Source: a virus
Length of the DNA stretch: 32,552 nt
Direction: 5' to 3' (one strand)
IMG/VR virus record: IMGVR_UViG_3300035698_001351
Coordinates: 1-32,552 of that record
The position numbers were made by a program, and so were the translations under genes. Each line of letters begins with the position of its first letter. The stretch's first letter is position 1. The notes beneath the pieces are model-generated. The model saw nothing but the letters and a program-made list of their open reading frames with translations. It made no database searches and had not been told where the DNA came from. This document shows, piece after piece, positions 8,355-14,251 of the stretch.

Positions 8355-8602
8355 AGTGTGCGTCCTGCTGTTGTTAAGATTTCTTCTAGTAGTTCTTGGT
8401 CTTCTTTTTCAGCCGCATAGCTGGCTTTGTGCGCAATACGAATTGCTTTTTTCAAAACACTGGGCTTAATTTGCATTTCTTCGCCAATGGCTTTGATTGT
8501 ATCTGATAAGCCTGCGTTAAGTGCTTCAACTTCACTCATGACTTGCATGCCTTCGTTGATAATTTGTGTTAGTTTAGTTTTAGAATTGCTGTCAAATTGC
8601 AT
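8351..8602 (-). CDS. dsbA: DsbA-like dsDNA-binding transcription regulator
   Basis: 83 residues, close to the size of T4 DsbA, a double-stranded DNA-binding protein linked with late transcription (unrelated to the thiol oxidase DsbA). It is all helical and charged: KLTQIINEGMQVMSEVEALN is followed by GLSDTIKAIGEEM and IKPSVLKKAIRIAHKASY. The last two segments form the conserved core I recall from marine T4-like homologues. AAGGAG precedes the ATG, and the perfect promoter at 8626-8654 lies just upstream. The stop at 8351 overlaps the proposed ATA start of the amidinotransferase gene, so that gene probably depends on translation coming through dsbA. Confidence 0.85.
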   Translation of the reverse strand: MQFDSNSKTKLTQIINEGMQVMSEVEALNAGLSDTIKAIGEEMQIKPSVLKKAIRIAHKASYAAEKEDQELLEEILTTAGRTL

Positions 8603-8625
8603 GTATAGACTCCTTGTGTTTGTTT

Positions 8626-8654
8626 ATTATATAACGGTTATTATGTAATGTCAA
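8626..8654 (-). promoter_or_regulatory. Consensus sigma70-type promoter for dsbA
   Basis: Minus-strand TTGACA (8654-8649), 17 bp, TATAAT (8631-8626). Both boxes are perfect. It lies in the short gap between the stop of the glycosyltransferase-like gene and the dsbA start and probably drives dsbA plus the amidinotransferase. Confidence 0.92.
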
Positions 8655-8695
8655 CAAAATACTGTTCAAATTTTTGCCATACTTACTCATTTGGC

Positions 8696-9775
8696 TCATG
8701 CAAACTTATCCAATATTCTTTCTTGAACAACTTGATTGTGTTTAATGCATTGTGCCGAAAACCCACCTTGAACAATAAATTCAAAATTATGTTTACTGCT
8801 TGCAACTGTGTTATTATACATGGTTTGAGCATCAATATCAACAAAACTTTTTATTAAATCAACAATACTATGGTGTCGGGTAATATTTCCTACATCGTTA
8901 TCAAACTGTGTGTTAAACCCGTAATCAAAATTGAACCCAAGTCTACTTAACGAACCAAGTGTATCGTATTGGCCAACCGGGATTAATGCTGTTGCACTCA
9001 ATAAGCATTTGAATGTTTTTTCTGTTAGGAACGGCCCTGGCCATGTAAACTTTTCTCCATCAACTTCCATGTGACTGTAATGGAAACTTTCATTAGAAAA
9101 ATTTACTGCGCATTCCTGGAAGCTACTAGTCCGTGTATTGCTGTGAACGCCATGGTGGTTATCAGTACTGTTATCAAAGTCATCATGGCGAATCTCTTTG
9201 CCTCTGTATTTTTGATCAAAAATGTTAATTAAGTTATCTAGTGTGCGATCTCCAAATTTATGTATTCTTCTTTCTTCAGTATCATCACCTAGTGTTAGTA
9301 GACAGTCATCCATTCCCAAGTATTCAGCAAGTGCTGTGAATATAACCATTTTACTCTGAGAAGGCCTGTTACACAATGCACTAGCTTTATATTTTATATC
9401 TTTATTAGGAAAGTCATTGATGTTATGCCAGCGTATCATCTGCTCACATTGTGTGTGCCATTCGTATAGTGTATAACAGTACACATTATCCGGGGCAGGC
9501 CAATTGTAAAAGTTACTGTCACTGAGTACAATAATTGGTGCATCAATCAACTTACTTTGACGGTTCACCCATTCTATGTCTACAGCTTCTATATTAAAAC
9601 TTACTACATACACACGGTATCCTGGTGGCAGATTATAGTCCCCGGGCCATTGCAGATATAATGCTGCGTATGCATTTCCTAGTTTGCTTAACCAGCTATT
9701 ATCAAATTCGTTATTGTCAGCGGGCATATCTTTTGTTTCACAAAAAATTGGGTCGGGTATTAACATTTTTTTCAT
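8696..9775 (-). CDS. Glycosyltransferase-like phage protein (fucosyltransferase-type C-terminus)
   Basis: The ATG at 9775 (MKKMLIPDP), preceded by AAAGAG, is preferred over an in-frame GTG at 9793. It encodes 359 residues. The C-terminal third carries GPFLTEKTFKCLL, then ALIPVGQYDTLGSL and RLGFNFDYGF. This fits the EKtfk.L...PIv.G....L..LGF pattern of GT-B glycosyltransferases related to fucosyltransferases that I recall from phage and LPS-locus proteins. In these, the Glu-Lys contacts the nucleotide sugar. The N-terminal part (WLSKLGNAYAALYLQWPGD, FNIEAVDIEW) is not recognised. A possible role is sugar addition to DNA, virion or host surface; none can be chosen from sequence. It is followed by the dsbA promoter. 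Confidence 0.7.
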   Translation of the reverse strand: MKKMLIPDPIFCETKDMPADNNEFDNSWLSKLGNAYAALYLQWPGDYNLPPGYRVYVVSFNIEAVDIEWVNRQSKLIDAPIIVLSDSNFYNWPAPDNVYCYTLYEWHTQCEQMIRWHNINDFPNKDIKYKASALCNRPSQSKMVIFTALAEYLGMDDCLLTLGDDTEERRIHKFGDRTLDNLINIFDQKYRGKEIRHDDFDNSTDNHHGVHSNTRTSSFQECAVNFSNESFHYSHMEVDGEKFTWPGPFLTEKTFKCLLSATALIPVGQYDTLGSLSRLGFNFDYGFNTQFDNDVGNITRHHSIVDLIKSFVDIDAQTMYNNTVASSKHNFEFIVQGGFSAQCIKHNQVVQERILDKFA

Positions 9776-9813
9776 GGGTATCTCTTTAAACACTAGGGTA
9801 TGGGTATTACTTT

Positions 9814-9885
9814 TTAGCTTTTCTCAATGATCGAAGCTGTGCTTGCTCGTGTGGGTAACATTATACTGATAAAATTTGTATTCAT
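9814..9885 (-). CDS. 23-residue ORF resembling the N-terminus of a GT2 glycosyltransferase
   Basis: ATG at 9885 follows the stop of the zinc-ribbon gene by two bases (TAACATG-like spacing) and the frame stops at 9814. The peptide contains FISIMLPTRASTASIIEKS, which looks like the first strand and helix of a family 2 glycosyltransferase (hFISIhhPTRxR...xxSI). It stops where the nucleotide-binding fold would continue. It may be a decayed or recombined glycosyltransferase start, or a translated leader for the glycosyltransferase-like gene that follows. Real expression is uncertain. Confidence 0.4.
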   Translation of the reverse strand: MNTNFISIMLPTRASTASIIEKS

Positions 9886-9887
9886 TG

Positions 9888-10073
9888 TTAATGGCATTTC
9901 TTACAATTACAATGACTGCAAATAACCACTTCACGAACTTCTCCTCCATCACATGCATAATTTTGTTGTAGCATTGTGGCATTGCTGCCACAATGTGATG
10001 GGTAGCCGCAAGTCTTACAAGATGCACTACTTTGAACGGTTGAGTCGCCGCCACTAATTACATTATTTGACAT
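9888..10073 (-). CDS. Small zinc-ribbon-like protein (61 aa)
   Basis: The ATG overlaps the upstream stop (TAATG), so it is probably translated by coupling. The 61 residues include CKTCGYPSHCGS near residues 19-30 and CSHCNCKKC at the end, two CxxC-type pairs spaced as in a zinc ribbon. The segment C-x2-C-G-x-P-S is shared with the neighbouring upstream protein (CENCGNPSY), suggesting a related metal-binding knuckle in both. There is no signal peptide. The function is unknown; small zinc ribbons in phages often bind nucleic acid or other proteins. Confidence 0.75.
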   Translation of the reverse strand: MSNNVISGGDSTVQSSASCKTCGYPSHCGSNATMLQQNYACDGGEVREVVICSHCNCKKCH

Positions 10074-10948
10074 TATGCTTGGTGTAGACGTGATGGAACT
10101 TTTTCTCTAGAAATCTTCTTAGCATATGTTAAATCTGCGTTATCCACTGGTCCTCTAAAGCCGTAAGATCTGTCCCAGATGTGTTCCCAGCCATTTGTTG
10201 TTTTTTTAATGTATGATATTGCTGTGTCTGGGTAACGTACAATACCGTATTCTGTTGTGTCTTCTGCTTCGCTCATTTTAACACAATTGTCTACAGTTTT
10301 GCCGCCTTTTTGTTTAGTACCCATACGCTTGTAGCCTTTCCAGCATACTTTACCGTCTACGCCTTTTTGCTTTTCTTCGGGCAGCGTTGTATAACTTGGA
10401 TTACCGCAGTTTTCGCATACACTAGCTTCGTGTACTGCTTCATTAATACCGTGGTGACGTTTAAAATCAGCAACAAAATCTTCTAGTTGATCACTGCTCA
10501 TATACCGAGTCATTTCGTCAATGATTGTGCCAAATGGTTCAGGTGGCTTTTCGCCACCTGTCATTGCGTCCATCATATCGTAAAATGCATCTGATGCGGC
10601 TCCGACTGCTTCAGTAACTGACTCGTCTGCAATCTTTGCAACGCCTTCTTTGCTGAGCATTCTCTTACCATAGTCCATCATCTTCATGATACTATCGCGC
10701 TTAATACCTGTTTTCTTTTCTAATTCTTGAATGTTACTAGCACCAAATACTGTACCATATGAAGTTAGTTCGTTGCCTACTCGACTAAGTGCAGTTGATA
10801 GTGCATCATCTTTGGTGGTTGCTGCTTTATCCATTAGCTTACGGCCAATGTCTGCAAGCGTCCGTTGTGCTGGGTTAACTTCAAAGTTATCTGGAATGTC
10901 TGCTTCCGCAAATACTGTATTGTCTTCAAATAGGTCTAAAAATTTCAT
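10073..10948 (-). CDS. Phage protein with CWKGYKRMGTK motif, possibly prohead- or virion-associated
   Basis: 291 residues beginning MKFLDLFED, an amphipathic leader resembling the MKINELL leaders of nearby genes. A helical, charged region (35-160) is followed by CENCGNPSY and a segment reading GKVCWKGYKRMGTKQKGGK with a final CVKM, giving four Cys that could bind zinc. I recall this CWKGY..G.K..GGK...NCV segment as a mobile module in structural or DNA-associated proteins of T4-like marine phages. SVTEAVGA (near 109) and INEAVHEA (near 169) resemble prohead-protease sites. The C-terminal domain (YGIVRYPDTAISYIKKT) is unrecognised. It is coupled by TAATG to both neighbours. No enzyme activity is suggested. 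Confidence 0.75.
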   Translation of the reverse strand: MKFLDLFEDNTVFAEADIPDNFEVNPAQRTLADIGRKLMDKAATTKDDALSTALSRVGNELTSYGTVFGASNIQELEKKTGIKRDSIMKMMDYGKRMLSKEGVAKIADESVTEAVGAASDAFYDMMDAMTGGEKPPEPFGTIIDEMTRYMSSDQLEDFVADFKRHHGINEAVHEASVCENCGNPSYTTLPEEKQKGVDGKVCWKGYKRMGTKQKGGKTVDNCVKMSEAEDTTEYGIVRYPDTAISYIKKTTNGWEHIWDRSYGFRGPVDNADLTYAKKISREKVPSRLHQA

Positions 10949-12054
10949 TAGTATTCATCCATGTAATCTAAATTTTGAGGAACAACTCGTTGTAGGAACG
11001 ACTCGCATGCCTGCACAGCATCATCAAGTTTTCCGAATGAACTTTTTGATTCTTTGCCGTTAACTTTTACTCTGTAACCATCATCTTCGTTGCCAAAGAT
11101 TTTAATTGTTTTACCGTTATCAGTAGTATAGCTTTTAATCGGCTGTTTAACTACGTCTTCTTTTGTTTTATAGTCAGCATCTTTAAGATAGTCCATAATG
11201 CTGCGTTTTTTGCTAACTTGGTCTTCTTTGGTCATTTTTGATAATTGTGTGGGATCAACTGATCCTTCGGGCGCAACTGGACCTTTGTAGCCCGAGTTGC
11301 CTCCGCCTGCAACTTGACTGGTGCCCGGGCTTACTCCGTCCCATGACTCTTCGTCTCCTGGATTAGGACCTTCGTTCATGTTACTATAATCATTGTCTAG
11401 TGCTTGAAAATCATCATAGCTAATGTACATGTCTGTGTCTGGATCGTAATAGCTACCTTCAGTTGGATCGTAGTAAATTACTTTGCCACTTAGCGTACTA
11501 AACGGACCTTCGAGTCCATTCCGGGCTTGGTATTTTTCTCTGTCCATTGGCGGTAAAACTTTGTAGCCTTCTTCCAATTCGTTTTTCATGTAATCACGAG
11601 CTGTGTCAAGATAGTCTAGTGCTTTAGTAATCTTTGCTTGTACCCACTCAGGTAAGTTGTCACTGTCAGACAATATACTTTCAAGCTCTAGTGCAGCATC
11701 AGCAGCTCTGTTAAGATCGCCTTTGGCCATATCGCCTTCTTGGTCGTATTCGCCTTTGTCTTCAATGTCAACATCTTCACCAACAAAGTAATCACCGTAT
11801 ACATTTTTTTCTTCGTCGCTGCCTAGTACTGGGCTTTGATTAGGCATGTCATATTCAGCTGGTAGACCTTTAGCACTTTCAAATGTTGATCCACGATACA
11901 TATTTTCGAGGATTGAACTCATGTCATTTGCTGCTAACCCTTCTTTGAGATGGTGAGGCTTAGACGAAGAAACACTTTCTCCGCTTTCTAACTGGTTCAT
12001 TTTAGCAACTAAGTCTGCAAAACTTGATACTTCTTTTGGGTCTAAATTACTCAT
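10948..12054 (-). CDS. Acidic phage protein with OCRE-like tyrosine repeats
   Basis: 368 residues, strongly acidic and low in hydrophobic residues, probably largely disordered in the first 110. A helical segment, LPEWVQAKITKALDYLDTAR (about 133-152), is common in T4-like marine phage proteins. Next comes a tyrosine-rich stretch, VIYYDPTEGSYYDPDTDMY (about 190-208), that resembles the eukaryotic OCRE repeat (YYDp.tG.YYD). The C-terminus (340-368) looks like a small alpha/beta domain. The KTIKIFGNEDDGYRVKVNGK region near 315-335 is probably a beta hairpin. It lies between Dps and the CWKGYKRM protein with TAATG overlaps. A virion or scaffold-associated role is inferred from context only. Confidence 0.75.
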   Translation of the reverse strand: MSNLDPKEVSSFADLVAKMNQLESGESVSSSKPHHLKEGLAANDMSSILENMYRGSTFESAKGLPAEYDMPNQSPVLGSDEEKNVYGDYFVGEDVDIEDKGEYDQEGDMAKGDLNRAADAALELESILSDSDNLPEWVQAKITKALDYLDTARDYMKNELEEGYKVLPPMDREKYQARNGLEGPFSTLSGKVIYYDPTEGSYYDPDTDMYISYDDFQALDNDYSNMNEGPNPGDEESWDGVSPGTSQVAGGGNSGYKGPVAPEGSVDPTQLSKMTKEDQVSKKRSIMDYLKDADYKTKEDVVKQPIKSYTTDNGKTIKIFGNEDDGYRVKVNGKESKSSFGKLDDAVQACESFLQRVVPQNLDYMDEY

Positions 12055-12497
12055 TATGCTCTACTTCCTTTTAGGAAACTACGTAGTTGCCATGCATGTT
12101 TGTTGTGTGCATCTAATCTCTCTGCAATAAAGTTAGCAATACCTTCGTTCTCTTCACTTACTGCTGATTTGAAGGTTTGATTTAGTATTTGTAACAATGC
12201 GCTGTTATCATCATACAGTTCTTGTATCATTAGCATAGCACGTGGTACTTTTGTTTGTCCAGCAATAACACTAAGCTCGCCAAATCTTTCAAATGATCCA
12301 GGAGCATAAACATCTAGTGTTCTAACATACTCAGCTGTTTGATCAATTGTATTTTCGTACACTTCGTTGTATAGATCCCCAAAGAACTGATGATACTGAG
12401 CAAAATCAGGACCTTCAACATTCCAATGAAAGTTTTGAGCTTTGATTACAAATGCGTATTCAGTTGCTAATAGTGTTTTTAGATCGTCTGCTAACAT
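12054..12497 (-). CDS. Dps-like ferritin
   Basis: 147 residues, a four-helix ferritin-like protein that in bacteria oxidises and stores iron and can protect DNA from peroxide. The Dps signature NFHWNVEGPDFAQYH is present (His24, His36). Compared with E. coli Dps (His51, His63, Asp67, Asp78, Glu82), the last three ligands appear as Asp41, Asp52 and Glu56, consistently one residue further on, as if one residue were inserted after His36. All five ferroxidase ligands are therefore present. It lacks the long basic N-terminal tail that some Dps use to bind DNA. AGGAAAT precedes the ATG. Phage Dps genes are known from marine myoviruses; protection of packaged or replicating DNA from oxidative damage is inferred. 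Confidence 0.88.
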   Translation of the reverse strand: MLADDLKTLLATEYAFVIKAQNFHWNVEGPDFAQYHQFFGDLYNEVYENTIDQTAEYVRTLDVYAPGSFERFGELSVIAGQTKVPRAMLMIQELYDDNSALLQILNQTFKSAVSEENEGIANFIAERLDAHNKHAWQLRSFLKGSRA

Positions 12498-12560
12498 TAT
12501 ATTTCCTGTTTTATGCTTCTAGAGTATTTACCATAACCATAAGTTAAGTGTGTGTAAAGA

Positions 12561-12593
12561 CTACCCAGGGTGCACTGGAGTAAATCCTGCCAT
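12561..12593 (-). other. Ten-codon ORF with ribosome binding site
   Basis: After the stop of the 63-residue gene there is AAGGAAT, then an ATG at 12593 and ten codons (MAGFTPVHPG) before TAG. It may be a translated leader, a decayed gene or chance. Nothing else is seen in the 100-base gap up to dps, apart from a GGTAAATAC sequence near 12520 that only partly matches the T4 late promoter. Confidence 0.25.
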
Positions 12594-12597
12594 TTTT

Positions 12598-12789
12598 CTA
12601 TTCCTTTTTTGTTGCTTCTAGTTTGTATTTAGCAGTATCAAAGGTGTTAGCATACTTGCGCTTGGGTTTTGCAGTAGCTGGTGTGTTACGTCTTACAACA
12701 TCACCAAAGGGCATTGCAACGCCCGGTGCCATCATTCCTGCGCTGCTTGAACCTGCGCTTGCATCTTCTAATAATTCGTTAATTTTCAT
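12598..12789 (-). CDS. Small conserved phage protein with MKINELL leader
   Basis: 63 residues starting MKINELLEDASAGSSSAG, then Gly/Ala/Met/Pro-rich sequence, and ending in a basic helix-poor tail (KPKRKYANTFD, KLEATKKE). I recall small proteins with this N-terminus in several T4-like marine phages, all of unknown function. The leader is shared with the cysteine-rich protein at 13799-14251. The low-complexity middle (SSSAGMMAPG) and basic tail suggest a small internal or DNA-associated virion peptide, but that is inference. The stop overlaps the previous gene's start region by a few bases. Confidence 0.75.
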   Translation of the reverse strand: MKINELLEDASAGSSSAGMMAPGVAMPFGDVVRRNTPATAKPKRKYANTFDTAKYKLEATKKE

Positions 12790-13511
12790 GCTGCTAGTAC
12801 CTCTTTTATTTGTGGAAACAGATTTTGATTTATGGTTTGGTAGTGTTGTTGTTTTTGATCTAATTTATTACAAGTATCTAAGTCAAACCAATCATATAAC
12901 TTTGTACTTATCTTTCCAACAAACACATCTTCAAGAGTTAGCGTGATTGTTCTTTTTCTAGTGCTAGCATTTTCAACCCAATACCAGTTTTGATTAGTGT
13001 ACATTACAGTTTGTTTATATAATTGTTCAGCTTGTCCTGAGACTATCCATTCGTCAAATGTTTTGGGCCAGTTTGGGTGCCTTACTTGTGTATAATATTT
13101 TTCAATCGCACCGCTTCCGGCTTTTTGGTTTAATAAATCAAAAATTAACTCACATTGCTGCTGATTGTCTACATCATGCGAAATTTTTACAAACCACAAT
13201 TGAGGATGAATATCTTGCAAAGCCACAAGATTTCTAAAATGTCCGCTATATATAGCATGATTGCTGTCAATCTTCTTAACAAGTTCCAGATTTTTAATTA
13301 CAGTGAGTTCTTGTTGCTGTCCGTCTATTGATGTTGATGGTGTAAAATGTTGAAATCTCTGTTTTAGTGATTGGTGACAGTCACCGTTGTTTTTGCTGAC
13401 GATACAATTAACACTAGCAGAATCAAACAAAGACAATTGTATGGCAGCATTAACAAATTCTCCACCAGCCCCTGCAGGATAACATATTGCAATTGGTAAA
13501 TTATCCAACAT
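12786..13511 (-). CDS. P-loop / sulfotransferase-like phage protein
   Basis: The ATG at 13511 (MLDNLPIAI) with GAGG nine bases upstream is chosen over a TTG at 13526; it overlaps the end of the upstream gene by 11 bases. 241 residues. The N-terminus AICYPAGAGGEFVNAAIQL looks like strand 1 plus a glycine-rich phosphate-binding loop of the sulfotransferase/nucleotide-kinase type; the usual Lys is missing, replaced by Gly-Glu. A middle strand, WFVKISHD, and the GHFRNLVAL helix fit a PAPS-dependent sulfotransferase layout. I have seen such proteins in marine phage genomes without known substrate. The assignment is tentative. Confidence 0.7.
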   Translation of the reverse strand: MLDNLPIAICYPAGAGGEFVNAAIQLSLFDSASVNCIVSKNNGDCHQSLKQRFQHFTPSTSIDGQQQELTVIKNLELVKKIDSNHAIYSGHFRNLVALQDIHPQLWFVKISHDVDNQQQCELIFDLLNQKAGSGAIEKYYTQVRHPNWPKTFDEWIVSGQAEQLYKQTVMYTNQNWYWVENASTRKRTITLTLEDVFVGKISTKLYDWFDLDTCNKLDQKQQHYQTINQNLFPQIKEVLAA

Positions 13512-13794
13512 TAGCAAGTACCTCAAATGTTTCGTTATCTAATATAGATGCTTGTCCAACAGTGCATTTTAACCCACGCACCTTAAAACTACCTGTGCCA
13601 AGATTCTCAATGCGTACCTTGTAGCGTCCGGCAGGGGCATTAAGTTGCAATATTTCAGTTAAGTATTGCGGGCCGCTCCATACATAATTGCGTTCAGTGA
13701 ACATTTCATCATTGATGTATACTCTATATGCAGGAGGATTAGTCTTCCATTCACAGTATAAATCAAATTCAATTTTTGTAAAATCTGTTGTCAT
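13501..13794 (-). CDS. Beta-rich phage protein, possible virion or carbohydrate-binding domain
   Basis: The start at ATG 13794 (MTTDFTKIEF) leaves 97 residues; a longer frame from 13845 would overlap the upstream gene. Almost every segment is a strand: FDLYCEWK, PPAYRVYIND, TERNYVWSGPQYLTEIL, AGRYKVRIENLG and FKVRGLKC. The pattern (PPxYRhYhND..hTER..W...Y..E...L..PG.Y.h.I) is one I recall from small structural-region proteins of marine T4-like phages. It resembles a beta-sandwich that could bind a ligand or form part of a tail or fibre. It has two Cys and no signal peptide. Confidence 0.7.
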   Translation of the reverse strand: MTTDFTKIEFDLYCEWKTNPPAYRVYINDEMFTERNYVWSGPQYLTEILQLNAPAGRYKVRIENLGTGSFKVRGLKCTVGQASILDNETFEVLANVG

Positions 13795-13798
13795 GTTT

Positions 13799-14251
13799 TT
13801 AGTAATGTCTTCTTTTTGTAGGAAAGTCCGATGCAATATGATCACGCTTTAAGTTATCTAAGCTAAATGGATCATCTTGCTCTGGGGGGAAAAATGTATC
13901 ACTGAAGTCATTGAATACGTCTTGTGCAGATGCTTGTTTGCGTTCAGTGTTAAAGCCTTTAATGAGTAATCCAACAGCCTTGCCAGGATTGCCAGCATTG
14001 GCTAATGCTGCTGCTTTTTTAATATCCTCGTCAGTAACTCCACCGTTTGGGTCAATGTCTTTTAGGTCTTTAATAGCTTTTGTAATAGCAGCCATTACAT
14101 CAGGGCTTTCTTTGCCTTCCATGACGCTATTGCAGTTACAGTGCTTGCAAGTTGGCGGACATTTGCAATCTTCTCTTTTAACATCTGCACCACAGCACTT
14201 ATCTGAACAATGTGTGTCTTTTGCTTCTTTTAATAACTCATTAATTTTCAT
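13799..14251 (-). CDS. Cysteine-rich phage protein with MKINELL leader
   Basis: The true start is ATG 14251 (MKINELLKEAKD), which overlaps the upstream stop as ATGA; an ATG at 14290 would run back into that gene. 150 residues. After the leader comes a dense Cys cluster, CSDKCCGADVKREDCKCPP then CKHCNCNSVMEG: ten Cys in about 27 residues, enough for two or three metal sites. The rest is a helical domain (PDVMAAITKAIKDLKDID, then KKAAALANAGNPGKAVGLL), and the end is acidic then basic. The Cys cluster lies right after the leader that may be cut off. A role in metal binding or as a small virion protein is possible. I recognise no family. Confidence 0.72.
   Translation of the reverse strand: MKINELLKEAKDTHCSDKCCGADVKREDCKCPPTCKHCNCNSVMEGKESPDVMAAITKAIKDLKDIDPNGGVTDEDIKKAAALANAGNPGKAVGLLIKGFNTERKQASAQDVFNDFSDTFFPPEQDDPFSLDNLKRDHIASDFPTKRRHY

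Noticed and set aside
12786-13511. QLSLF, a bacterial clamp-binding motif, in the sulfotransferase-like protein
   Set aside because: It falls in the helix right after the P-loop-like element, where it would be buried, so it is likely a chance match.
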